Shown piece by piece: positions 44,386-53,748 of a stretch of DNA of 64,000 nucleotides. The stretch lies in NCBI RefSeq assembly GCF_963678845.1, contig NZ_OY787466.1, forward strand, positions 1,321,449 to 1,385,448. The letters are read 5' to 3'. A program made the translations under genes and the position numbers. The number at the start of each line of letters is the position of its first letter. Positions within the stretch are counted from its first letter, which is position 1. Below the pieces are notes generated by a model, which was not told where the DNA came from, made no database searches, and was given only the letters and a program-made list of their open reading frames with translations. Source of the stretch: an uncultured Bacteroides sp. (GTDB lineage: Bacteria; Bacteroidota; Bacteroidia; Bacteroidales; Bacteroidaceae).

Positions 44386-44685
44386 TGACAATTTGTATAA
44401 TTTGCATCAATAAATGCTTTCTTATCTCTAATATTTTTAGAATAAATAACAATCAAGCTAGATATTAATGCATAAATAACTAAACTATTATTTATTTCGG
44501 GTGAAATCTTTTTAATTTGATAGGGTGATTTTTTTGTTAATAATGTCCATACGTTTATTTAAAGCAATTGTTGAAGCAAATAAATAAAATAGAACCAAGT
44601 ATAAAAAACATTTTGCTACTTATATATGCGGTTTTATTCCATTTTGATTCTTTATTATTGTATAACAGCTATAAATATATTATTC

Positions 44686-45456
44686 TTATTTTATAAGTTC
44701 AAGTCCTAACTTAGGTTCGTTTGTAGTAATGAAATCAGCCCCTTTCTCAATAAGGTATTTCATATCACTTTCTTTATTCACTGTCCATACATTGATTTTT
44801 ATTCCGCATTCTTTTGCTTCGTTAAACCAGTTTTCATTATTCATCATTGCATTTAAATTATAGTCCAAGCCTGTGCATCCAATCTTCTTTAACTCTTTGG
44901 GAGAAAGATTTGCGTTCAAATAAGAAACTTCTGCTTTTGGATTCAGACGAATCAGTTCTTTAACTATATTCAGACTAAAGGAGATATATTCTACTTTTTT
45001 GTCTAAGTTTAGTTCATTGACCATAGCCAGTACTTTTGCTGTGAGTGAATCTTCTCTTTCTTTGTTACTATGAGGTTTTAATTCTATAATAAGTTTGATG
45101 TTTTTGCACTCTTTTCCCTTTTTTAGATATTCCTCAAGAGTGGGAAGGTATTCACCATTTGACAGTTTTTCTTGCTTAAGAAGAGAATAAGGAGTATTTT
45201 CTAATACAAGATGATGATCAGAGGTTTTAGGATCATGATTAATCATTGGAATGCCATCTGATGATAACCATACATCAAATTCTGAACCATATATCTTAAT
45301 TTCATTAGCTTTGGTCAGTGCTGCGATTGAATTTTGTGCAGATCCTTCTGTATTCCAAAATCCACGATGAGCAATAATTTTCGTTTTTGCCATGGCATTG
45401 ATTCCTCCTAATGCAAAGAGCAACGCTCCTAAAAGAATAATCTTTCTGATATACAT
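44686..45456 (-). CDS. exported glycerophosphodiester phosphodiesterase (GDPD family)
   Basis: A 256-residue protein with signal peptide (1-23, ending AMA). The TIM-barrel GDPD motifs are H30-R31-G, N42, the metal-binding E59-x-D61, H74-D, and LIIELKPH with the third acidic residue. It hydrolyses glycerophosphodiesters released from lipids, probably in the periplasm, or a related diester. The length is short but typical of bacterial UgpQ-like enzymes. It is separated from asnB by a terminator and is probably monocistronic. Confidence 0.9.
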   Translation of the reverse strand: MYIRKIILLGALLFALGGINAMAKTKIIAHRGFWNTEGSAQNSIAALTKANEIKIYGSEFDVWLSSDGIPMINHDPKTSDHHLVLENTPYSLLKQEKLSNGEYLPTLEEYLKKGKECKNIKLIIELKPHSNKEREDSLTAKVLAMVNELNLDKKVEYISFSLNIVKELIRLNPKAEVSYLNANLSPKELKKIGCTGLDYNLNAMMNNENWFNEAKECGIKINVWTVNKESDMKYLIEKGADFITTNEPKLGLELIK

Positions 45457-45512
45457 CTTATATGTTTAGGTTTTGGGGATAAAGGTAAAATATTCATGAG
45501 TTAAAAGCAAAA

Positions 45513-45550
45513 AAAAAGATGCTTTTATCAATTGACAAAAGCATCTTTTT
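45513..45550. terminator. terminator after asnB
   Basis: AAAAAGATGCTTTT and AAAAGCATCTTTTT pair perfectly over 14 bp, loop 10 nt, in the gap between asnB and the GDPD gene. Confidence 0.9.
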
Positions 45551-45569
45551 GGATTTTAGTATTATTAGC

Positions 45570-47234
45570 TTAGTAACTTTCTTCGTGTACTCCTTTAACT
45601 GCACGTCCGCTAGGGTCGTTCATGTTCTTAAATGATTCGTCCCATGCAAGAGCTTCAGGTGTGCTACATGCTACTGATGGAACTGAAGGAACACATTTTG
45701 CGGCGCTTTCACTAGGGAAATGCTCTTCAAATATGCTACGATAATAATATTCCTCTTTATTCATAGGAGGATTAACAGGAAAACGTTCAGCTGCATGAGC
45801 CATGTCTTCATCACTTACACGTCCTGAAGTCAAAGCTTTAAGGGAATCAATCCAGTTGTATCCTACGCCATCACTAAACTGTTCTTTCTGTCTCCATGCA
45901 ACACTTTCTGGTAACATGTCGGCAAATGCTTCGCGCAAGATCTTTTTCTCAATAACCTTTCCGGGAGCCATTTTAGATTCAGGGTTAAGTCTCATTGCTA
46001 CATCCATAAATTCTTTGTCAAGGAAAGGAACACGCCCTTCAACTCCCCATGCAGAAAGAGATTTGTTAGCACGAAGACAGTCATATAAATGCAACTTGCT
46101 GATTTTACGAACTGTTTCTTCGTGGAAAGCTTTCGCATTTGGTGCCTTGTGGAAGTAAAGATAACCACCGAATATTTCGTCGGCTCCTTCGCCCGAAAGA
46201 ACCATCTTTATACCCATAGACTTAATTACACGGGCAAGTAAGTACATTGGAGTAGAAGCTCTGACTGTAGTCACATCATAAGTTTCAATGAAATAAATAA
46301 CGTCACGGATGGCGTCAAGACCTTCTTGTACAGTATAATTTATTTCGTGATGGATTGTACCAATATGATCGGCTACTTCTTTTGCTTTGCTTAAGTCTGG
46401 AGCATCTTTTAAACCAACGGCAAAAGAGTGGAGTTGTGGCCACCATGCTTCAGATTGTCCGCCTGTCTCAACGCGCTTAGCTGCGTATTTCTTAGCAACG
46501 GCAGATATAACAGAAGAATCCAATCCTCCGGATAATAATACACCGTAAGGTACATCACTCATAAGTTGGCGTTGAACAGCATCTTCAAGAGCATCATGCA
46601 CATCACTACAGTGAGCTTCGTTGTCTTTTACGGCATCATATTCCATCCAGTCACGGGTATACCAGCGTTTCATTTCGCCTTCCTTGCTGTATAAATAATG
46701 TCCCGGCAAGAATGGTTCATAGCTTTCGCAAAAACCTTCCAGAGCTTTCAGTTCACTGGCAAAGTAAAGCTTACCATCTTTATCATGACCTATATACAAA
46801 GGAATTACTCCAATAGGATCACGGGCGATAAGATATTCATCTTTCTCTGAATCATATAAGGCAAAAGCGAATATACCACTAAGATCTTCAAGGAAATTGA
46901 TTCCTTTTTCACGATACAACGCAAGGATTACTTCGCAATCTGAACCTGTTTGAAACTGATATTTTCCTTCAAACTTCTTGCGAATATCAAGGTGATTATA
47001 TATTTCTCCATTTACTGCAAGTACAACCTTACCGTCTGGTGAATATAATGGCTGACCTCCAGATTGGGGGTCAACGATAGAGAGGCGTTCATGAGCCAGT
47101 ATAGCTGAACCTCCGCAGTAAATGCCGCTCCAGTCTGGACCACGATGACGAATTTTTTGCGCCATCTTGAGAGCTTTAGCACGTAATGCTTCGCTTTGAG
47201 CTTTTATATTGAATATTCCTACAATTCCACACAT
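45570..47234 (-). CDS. asnB: asparagine synthetase B, glutamine-hydrolysing
   Basis: A 554-residue enzyme that makes asparagine from aspartate, glutamine and ATP. The N-terminal Ntn glutaminase starts MCGIVGIFN with nucleophile C2 and has RHRGPDWSG and VNGEIYNH. The C-terminal synthetase has the pyrophosphate loop S235-GGLDSS, SGEGADEIFGGYLYF and VEGRVPFLDKEF. This is the standard AsnB length. It starts 13 bp after gltD, so it belongs to a gltB-gltD-asnB unit. This links asparagine synthesis to glutamate synthase expression. Confidence 0.96.
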   Translation of the reverse strand: MCGIVGIFNIKAQSEALRAKALKMAQKIRHRGPDWSGIYCGGSAILAHERLSIVDPQSGGQPLYSPDGKVVLAVNGEIYNHLDIRKKFEGKYQFQTGSDCEVILALYREKGINFLEDLSGIFAFALYDSEKDEYLIARDPIGVIPLYIGHDKDGKLYFASELKALEGFCESYEPFLPGHYLYSKEGEMKRWYTRDWMEYDAVKDNEAHCSDVHDALEDAVQRQLMSDVPYGVLLSGGLDSSVISAVAKKYAAKRVETGGQSEAWWPQLHSFAVGLKDAPDLSKAKEVADHIGTIHHEINYTVQEGLDAIRDVIYFIETYDVTTVRASTPMYLLARVIKSMGIKMVLSGEGADEIFGGYLYFHKAPNAKAFHEETVRKISKLHLYDCLRANKSLSAWGVEGRVPFLDKEFMDVAMRLNPESKMAPGKVIEKKILREAFADMLPESVAWRQKEQFSDGVGYNWIDSLKALTSGRVSDEDMAHAAERFPVNPPMNKEEYYYRSIFEEHFPSESAAKCVPSVPSVACSTPEALAWDESFKNMNDPSGRAVKGVHEESY

Positions 47235-47247
47235 ATAGTTATTTTTA

Positions 47248-48669
47248 TTATTTGTTACTTAAAAAAGCATCAATTTCTTCTGCAGCTTTCCGACCTCCGG
47301 CCATTGCTCTTACAACAAGACTTGCACCTGTAGTAGCATCTCCTGCAGCAAAAACTTTAGCTACGGATGCAGTTGCCTGAGCATTGATTGCAATGTTTTT
47401 ACGATTATCAACAGCTAGCTGTAGTTGTTCGATAATTCCTTCTTGTTTAGGATGTACAAATCCCATTGCAAGGAATGCAAGATCAGCTTCAACTATTTCT
47501 TTTCTTCCAGATGGTATCATTGCCATACGTCCGTTTTCTCCTTTTTCCCAAGAGATCTCTTCAATTTCAACAGCTTTTAACTGTCCGTTTTCTCCAATGA
47601 AACGACAAGTATTTATGTTCCAACGGCGTTCACAACCTTCTTCATGTGAACTGGTTGTTTTCAACACCTGAGGATACATAGGCCATGGAGTTGAAGGGTT
47701 ATCATGTGCAGGTGGTTTAGGTAAAATCTCAATCTGAGCTACACTGATAGCTCCTTGACGTACAGAAGTTCCGATACAGTCGGAACCAGTATCTCCACCT
47801 CCGATGATTAATACCTTTTTCCCTTTTGCATTGATAATTTGATCCTTGTCGAATGTCTGTCCTTCAAGAATCTGATTTTGCTGACTTAGTAATTCCAGTG
47901 CGAAGTGAACTCCCTTAAGTTCGCGTCCCTCAATTGGAAGGTTACGAGGAACTTCTGCACCGATACATACACAGATAGCATCATTTGATTCAACAATGTC
48001 TGTAGTCGGAATATCTTTACCTACTTCTGTAGAAGTAACAAAATTGATACCTTCTTCTTTAAGCAGATCTATACGACGATCAATGATATTTTTATTTAGC
48101 TTGAAGTTTGGAATGCCATAACGTAGTAAACCACCTACTTCTTGTTGCTTTTCATAAACCGTAACTTCATATCCTTTACGGTTCAATTGGTTGGCAACAA
48201 CTAATCCGGCAGGTCCTGCACCTATTACAGCAACCTTCTTCCCGTTTCTTACAGGATAATGACGAGTAATATATCCCTCGCGGAATGCAGTTTCTACAAT
48301 TGAAGCTTCATTTTCGCGGATAGTTATAGGTTCGTCTGCTGAAAGTTTCAGTACACAACTTTTTTCACATAACGCTGGACATACACGGCCTGTGAATTCA
48401 GGAAAGTCGCAAGTTGATTCAAGTACTTCATATGCTTCTTTCCATTTTCCTTTGTAAAGAAGATCTTGCCATTCAGGTTGTAAGTTTCCAGTAGGACAAG
48501 CCCAGTGACAGAATGGTACACCGCAATCCATACAGCGAGATGCCTGTAATTTGCGGTCATGAATATTAAGAGTCTGCTCAACTTCTCCGAAGTCGGTGAT
48601 TCTTTCGCTAAGAGGTCTGTACCCTGCCTCTTGTCTATGTATTGTTAAGAATGCTTTTGGATTTCCCAT
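47248..48669 (-). CDS. gltD: glutamate synthase small subunit (NADPH)
   Basis: A 473-residue FAD and Fe-S protein that passes electrons from NADPH to GltB. The N-terminal cysteine clusters are C46, C49, C54, C58 and C97, C101, C105. The FAD motif VIGAGPAGLVVANQL has glycines at 150, 152 and 155. An NADPH-type GGGDTGSDCIGT and a closing VFAAGDATTGASLVV follow. The length is normal. It lies after gltB, separated by a branched RNA structure rather than a clear promoter, and asnB follows 13 bp later. Confidence 0.96.
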   Translation of the reverse strand: MGNPKAFLTIHRQEAGYRPLSERITDFGEVEQTLNIHDRKLQASRCMDCGVPFCHWACPTGNLQPEWQDLLYKGKWKEAYEVLESTCDFPEFTGRVCPALCEKSCVLKLSADEPITIRENEASIVETAFREGYITRHYPVRNGKKVAVIGAGPAGLVVANQLNRKGYEVTVYEKQQEVGGLLRYGIPNFKLNKNIIDRRIDLLKEEGINFVTSTEVGKDIPTTDIVESNDAICVCIGAEVPRNLPIEGRELKGVHFALELLSQQNQILEGQTFDKDQIINAKGKKVLIIGGGDTGSDCIGTSVRQGAISVAQIEILPKPPAHDNPSTPWPMYPQVLKTTSSHEEGCERRWNINTCRFIGENGQLKAVEIEEISWEKGENGRMAMIPSGRKEIVEADLAFLAMGFVHPKQEGIIEQLQLAVDNRKNIAINAQATASVAKVFAAGDATTGASLVVRAMAGGRKAAEEIDAFLSNK

Positions 48670-48733
48670 TTCAATTTGTTGTTTAAGTAAGATTATCTGG
48701 AATAGTTTTTAAATTACTCTAGAGTGATTGTTA

Positions 48734-48795
48734 AAAAGGTGTACAACTTAGTTTTGCTAAGTCTACTTTATTTGAAGTATAGATGTACACCTTTT
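48734..48795 (-). other. branched stem-loop (three-way junction) between gltB and gltD
   Basis: AAAAGGTGTAC (48734-48744) pairs with GTACACCTTTT (48785-48795). Inside are ACTTAG/CTAAGT (48746-48751 with 48757-48762) and TACTT/AAGTA (48764-48768 with 48775-48779). On the minus-strand transcript the outer stem ends in a run of T. It therefore looks like a partial terminator lowering gltD-asnB relative to gltB. Confidence 0.65.
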
Positions 48796-48838
48796 AATAA
48801 TCTATTCCTTATATATCTCTTTAGGATTCTGTTTATAA

Positions 48839-51800
48839 TTAATAATCTCTTTGCACGTTGGCAATTTTTTGCTGAAGTTTTTCCATTTGTTCTTCCTGAA
48901 GTACTTTTTTGTATTCAATAGGAACAATCTGAATAAACTGGTCAGCATACTTATCCCATGAGTCTAACATTGTTTTAGCAAGTTTACTACCTGTGTAGAA
49001 GTAATGATTGCGAATCAATTCGTGTAACTCTTTACGGTAGCTTGCTTCCTCTATTAGTGACAATTCTACCATTTCCATGTTACAGAAATAATCAAAATTA
49101 CCATCCTTGTTCCAGACATAAGCAACTCCACCGCTCATTCCGGCAGCAAAGTTACGTCCAGTATTTCCTAAAACAACGACACGTCCACCGGTCATATATT
49201 CGCAGCAGTGATCTCCAACGCCTTCAACAACAGCTGTGGCACCTGAATTACGTACTGCAAAACGCTCACCTACACGTCCGTTGATATATACTTCTCCGCT
49301 TGTAGCTCCATAAAGAAGAGTATTACCAGCAATCGTATTATCTTCTGCAACGAATGTAGAACGCAATGGGGGAAGCACGCTAATGCGACCACCTGAAAGA
49401 CCTTTACCTAAATAGTCATTGGCTTCACCCTCAAGTTTGAAGTCTACGCCATTTGTTAAGAATGCACCAAAGCTTTGTCCTGCAGATCCTTTGAATTTAA
49501 TATTTAAAGTGTGCTCAGGAAGTCCGGCTGCGCCATACTTCTTAGCAATCACACCGCTAAGCATTGCACCAACACTTCGGTCTGTATTTCCAATAGTATA
49601 TTCCAAAGAAACTTCTTTCTCGTGTTCAATAGCTTCAGCTGCCTGAGCTATAATTGTATTATCTTTCACTTCATCAAGCTGATGCTTTTGCTTGCCTACA
49701 TGATGAATAGCTGTTTCAGTAGCTTTTGCAGGCATGTAAGTAAGTTTAGAAAGATCTATTAATTCATATTTTCCGTTAGTTGTGATATGCTTGCGTTCAA
49801 TCAAGTCTGTACGTCCCACAATATCATCTAATTTAGTGAATCCCAGTTCAGCAAGATGCTCACGAACCTCTTCAGCAAGGAATGTAAAGAAGTTAACTAA
49901 ATATTCGTGGCGACCGTGGAATCTTTTGCGAAGCTCAGGATCCTGAGTTGCAACACCTACCGGACAAGTATTCATGTGACATTTACGCATCATCACACAA
50001 CCTAATACGATTAAGGCAGAAGTGGCAAAACCATATTCTTCTGCTCCTAACATGGCCATAAGAATAATATCACGTCCTGTTTTTAGCTGACCGTCTACTT
50101 GTAGAACAACCTGTCCGCGTAGTCCGTTAATAACTAATGTCTGCTGAGTCTCAGATAATCCAAGCTCAGGAGAAATACCAGCATATCTGATAGAACTAGA
50201 TGGACTAGCTCCTGTACCACCTTCAGCACCCGAGATAACAATATGATCTGCTTTAGCTTTAGCTACACCGGCAGCAATTGTTCCTACACCAGTTTCGGCA
50301 ACAAGCTTAACACTGATACGTGCGTTAGGATTGATATTCTTTAAGTCGAAAATAAGCTGTGCCAAATCTTCGATAGAATAAATATCGTGATGAGGTGGGG
50401 GAGAGATCAACGAGATACCTTTTATTGAGTGACGAGTTTTAGCAATAACCTCATCAACCTTGTATCCTGGCAACTGACCACCTTCTCCTGGTTTTGCTCC
50501 CTGAGCAACCTTAATTTGTAGCTCGTCAGCATTTACCAGATATTCAGCAGTTACACCGAAACGTCCGGAAGCAACCTGCTTGATGGCCGAACGCATGGAT
50601 AATCCGTTTTCCAAAGGTTTGAAACGGGCTGCGTCTTCTCCACCTTCACCGGTATTACTCTTTCCGCCAATTTTATTCATTGCAAGTGCCATTGTTTCAT
50701 GAGCTTCGCGGCTGATAGAACCAAATGACATTGCTCCGGTTACGAAGCGCTTCATGATTTCAGAAGCAGGCTCAACCTGATCTATTGAAATAGGATTCCT
50801 CTTGAAACCTAAGAAATCTCTTAAGAATATTGGAGCCTCTTTTTCATCGACCATTTGAGTAAACTCTTTAAACTTTTTGTAACTACCCAGTCGTGTAGCT
50901 AGTTGCAGAGTAGAAATAGTCTCAGGATTCCAGGCATGTTGTTCTCCACCTTTACGATAACTATAAATACCTTTGTTATTAAGTATATCTATGTCATTTG
51001 TTTCAAAACCTTCTGCGTGAAATTTTATTGCGTCAGCAGCAATCTCATCCAAACGAATACCACCAATGGTTGAATTGATACCTCCAAAGTATGCTTCGCT
51101 TAGTTCTTCACTTAAACCAACAGCTTCAAATATTTTAGCACCACGGTAACTACGGATGGTGCTGATTCCCATCTTGGATATAATTTTTAAAAGTCCTTTG
51201 CAGATAGATTTAATGTAGTTCTTTTCTGCAGTTGCATAATCAAGCTGAATCTCTTGCTTACCAACCAATTGATCAAGGATGGCGAATGCCATGTATGGGT
51301 TGATAGCACTTGCTCCAAAACCTAATAATAAGGCAGCATGCATTACTTCACGAATTTCACCACTTTCTACAATCAAAGCAGTTTGTACGCGCTTTTGCAC
51401 AGAAATAAGGTGATGGTGAACTGCACTAACAGCAAGAAGAGCTGGTATGGCTGCATGAGTAGCATCTATACCTTTGTCAGAAAGTACAATGTAGTTTACA
51501 CCATCTATAACGGACTGTTCTGCTTGTTTGCAAATTTTTGCTAAAGCTTCTTCTAGTCCTACTTTTCCTTTACTTACTTCAAATAAGATTGGAAGTTTTA
51601 CAGTATTGAATCCTTTATATCTAATGTTACACAGAATATCCAATTGTGCATTGCTTAAGATTGGATAATCCAGTTTCACCATTTTACAGTGCTCTTCATT
51701 TGGAGTAAGTATATTCATACCTACCGCACCAATATATTCTGATAGCGACATAACTAATTCCTCACGTAAAGGGTCAATCGGAGGATTGGTTACCTGAGCA

Positions 51801-53386
51801 AACTGTTGGCGGAAATAGTTATATAAAAGCTGAGGTTTTGTAGAAAGAACAGCAAGCGGAGTGTCATTACCCATAGATGATAATGGTTCAGCTCCAGTAG
51901 TACTCATAGGAATGATCAGCTTTTCTATATCCTCCTTAGAATAACCAAAGTTATGAAGCATACGCTCATAATTGTCAACCTTATGAGAAACCTTTCGTCC
52001 GGTCTTTAATTCATTTAGTTCGATACGATTGTTTGCTAACCATGTACGATAAGGTCTGGCTTCTGCAAGTTGTTTCTTTAATTCACCATCGTAGTAGATT
52101 TCGCCTTTCTCTGTATCAACTAATAATATCTTTCCAGGTTGTAAACGTCCTTTTTCCTTTATTTCGTTAGGATTGAAGTCCATTACACCAACTTCAGAAG
52201 CAACTACCATCATGTTGTTCTTGGTAATCAGATAGCGAGCAGGACGCAGACCATTTCTGTCGAGCATACCTCCGGCATATCTTCCGTCAGAAAATAATAA
52301 AGCAGCAGGGCCATCCCATGGTTCCATCAAAATAGAATGATATTCATAGAATGCTTTCAAATCTTCTGAGATAGGGTTCTTCTCATTGAAACTTTCAGGA
52401 ACCAGCATTGCCATTGCATGAGGTAAGCTCATACCCGACATTACTAAGAATTCCAGAACATTATCCAATGACGCACTATCACTCATACCTTTCTGTACGA
52501 TAGGACGAATGTCTTTTAAATCTCCAAGAACAGGAGAGTTAAGTACGCTTTCTCTTGCTTCCATCCATCCACGGTTACCACGAATAGTATTAATCTCACC
52601 ATTATGTGCCAATAAGCGGAATGGTTGAGCCAGTGACCATGTAGGGAAGGTGTTAGTACTAAAACGAGAGTGTACTAATGCTATACCGCTGGTGAAATAA
52701 TTATTTGTTAAGTCAGGGAAATAATGTCTCAATTGTGATGATGACAACATTCCCTTGTAAATAATGCTTTTGCTTGATAAAGAAACAATATAGAACTCTT
52801 TTTTAGATTCTATTGAAGATGAGTTTACTTTGTTCTCTATTCTCTTCCTTATTATATATAGCTTTTTTTCTGCAGTTTCAATATCCGTAAATCCGGTGAT
52901 GAAAATTTGCTTAACCTCTGGTTCTGTGGCAAGGGCATCTTTTCCTAAAATTTCCGAATTGGTAGGAACATCTCGTAAATGCATTAACTTAAGTCCTTCT
53001 TTTTCAATTTCTTCTGAAACGATAGCTAAAAGAGATGTTTGGTCTTTTAAATCCTTTGGAAGAAATAACAATCCTGTTCCATATTTTCCTTTTTCTGGTA
53101 CAGGAATACCTTGAAGTAATATAAACTCATGAGGAATCTGCATCATGATACCTGCACCGTCTCCGGTTTTATTATCTGCACCTTCTGCACCTCTGTGCTG
53201 CATGTTTTCTAATACTTTCAGCGCAGACTCAACAATATCATGTGATTTACCTCCGTGGATGTTGACTAACATTCCTACTCCACATGCGTCATGCTCATTT
53301 GCAGCGTCATATAAACCTAGCTTATTGGGTTGCTGCTGGTAAGGGATTGCTGCTTGTTCGTTGTTAAAAAGTTCTTGTTTCTTCAT
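48839..53386 (-). CDS. gltB: glutamate synthase large subunit
   Basis: A 1515-residue enzyme that transfers the amide nitrogen of glutamine to 2-oxoglutarate. The class II glutaminase begins after a 34-residue propeptide with catalytic C35 in EHDACGVGM. The central domain has PPIDPLREELVMSLS. The FMN synthase domain has AQGAKPGEGGQLPGYKVD and ISPPPHHDIYSIEDL. The 3Fe-4S site is C1130, C1136 and C1141. The C-terminal GXGXG domain has the repeats GGRISVLPP and GGRVVVLGNTG. Two TAnnTTTG boxes lie upstream. Divergent transcription from glmS lies across a 362-bp gap. Confidence 0.97.
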   Translation of the reverse strand: MKKQELFNNEQAAIPYQQQPNKLGLYDAANEHDACGVGMLVNIHGGKSHDIVESALKVLENMQHRGAEGADNKTGDGAGIMMQIPHEFILLQGIPVPEKGKYGTGLLFLPKDLKDQTSLLAIVSEEIEKEGLKLMHLRDVPTNSEILGKDALATEPEVKQIFITGFTDIETAEKKLYIIRKRIENKVNSSSIESKKEFYIVSLSSKSIIYKGMLSSSQLRHYFPDLTNNYFTSGIALVHSRFSTNTFPTWSLAQPFRLLAHNGEINTIRGNRGWMEARESVLNSPVLGDLKDIRPIVQKGMSDSASLDNVLEFLVMSGMSLPHAMAMLVPESFNEKNPISEDLKAFYEYHSILMEPWDGPAALLFSDGRYAGGMLDRNGLRPARYLITKNNMMVVASEVGVMDFNPNEIKEKGRLQPGKILLVDTEKGEIYYDGELKKQLAEARPYRTWLANNRIELNELKTGRKVSHKVDNYERMLHNFGYSKEDIEKLIIPMSTTGAEPLSSMGNDTPLAVLSTKPQLLYNYFRQQFAQVTNPPIDPLREELVMSLSEYIGAVGMNILTPNEEHCKMVKLDYPILSNAQLDILCNIRYKGFNTVKLPILFEVSKGKVGLEEALAKICKQAEQSVIDGVNYIVLSDKGIDATHAAIPALLAVSAVHHHLISVQKRVQTALIVESGEIREVMHAALLLGFGASAINPYMAFAILDQLVGKQEIQLDYATAEKNYIKSICKGLLKIISKMGISTIRSYRGAKIFEAVGLSEELSEAYFGGINSTIGGIRLDEIAADAIKFHAEGFETNDIDILNNKGIYSYRKGGEQHAWNPETISTLQLATRLGSYKKFKEFTQMVDEKEAPIFLRDFLGFKRNPISIDQVEPASEIMKRFVTGAMSFGSISREAHETMALAMNKIGGKSNTGEGGEDAARFKPLENGLSMRSAIKQVASGRFGVTAEYLVNADELQIKVAQGAKPGEGGQLPGYKVDEVIAKTRHSIKGISLISPPPHHDIYSIEDLAQLIFDLKNINPNARISVKLVAETGVGTIAAGVAKAKADHIVISGAEGGTGASPSSSIRYAGISPELGLSETQQTLVINGLRGQVVLQVDGQLKTGRDIILMAMLGAEEYGFATSALIVLGCVMMRKCHMNTCPVGVATQDPELRKRFHGRHEYLVNFFTFLAEEVREHLAELGFTKLDDIVGRTDLIERKHITTNGKYELIDLSKLTYMPAKATETAIHHVGKQKHQLDEVKDNTIIAQAAEAIEHEKEVSLEYTIGNTDRSVGAMLSGVIAKKYGAAGLPEHTLNIKFKGSAGQSFGAFLTNGVDFKLEGEANDYLGKGLSGGRISVLPPLRSTFVAEDNTIAGNTLLYGATSGEVYINGRVGERFAVRNSGATAVVEGVGDHCCEYMTGGRVVVLGNTGRNFAAGMSGGVAYVWNKDGNFDYFCNMEMVELSLIEEASYRKELHELIRNHYFYTGSKLAKTMLDSWDKYADQFIQIVPIEYKKVLQEEQMEKLQQKIANVQRDY

Positions 53387-53439
53387 TCTCCTTGACTTTA
53401 TTGTATGATATTACCTATTGTTTCTTTCAAAATGGATTG

Positions 53440-53477
53440 CAAAAATACAAATTTAATTTCCTTTTGATACAAAAATA
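53440..53477 (-). promoter_or_regulatory. tandem -7 promoter boxes for gltB
   Basis: On the minus strand TATTTTTG occurs at 53440-53447 and again at 53470-53477. Both match TAnnTTTG, 54 and 84 bp before the gltB ATG. The rest of the gap is AT-rich; I see no gene in it. Confidence 0.55.
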
Positions 53478-53715
53478 GGCAATAATGTATGGTATAAAAT
53501 GTTTTTAAATCTATTGAAAGTGTCAATTTATAATTTAAATATCTATTTAAAGTTATGATATGTTCTTTTTTAGAGCAAATTAATTGTGAAATGTAAGCAC
53601 TGTATATTTAATGTAAAAATATTATATAAATTTTTAATTGAGCTTATTTGATCGTTTTTCAGATTATTTCATTTATTATTTGTTGTCAAAATGCTCGATA
53701 TATAATAATATTATC

Positions 53716-53723
53716 TATCTTTG
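53716..53723 (+). promoter_or_regulatory. putative -7 promoter box for glmS
   Basis: TATCTTTG, 26 bp before the glmS ATG. It lies downstream of the upstream alternative start at 53638, which rules that start out. Confidence 0.7.
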
Positions 53724-53748
53724 CACCGAATTTAAATATATACATAAA

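Noticed and set aside
53638..53748. 37-residue upstream extension of glmS
   Set aside because: The promoter box at 53716-53723 lies inside it, and the catalytic Cys must be residue 2.
53387..53748. glmS ribozyme in the leader
   Set aside because: The transcript leader from the promoter is only about 20 nt, and no ribozyme core is visible.
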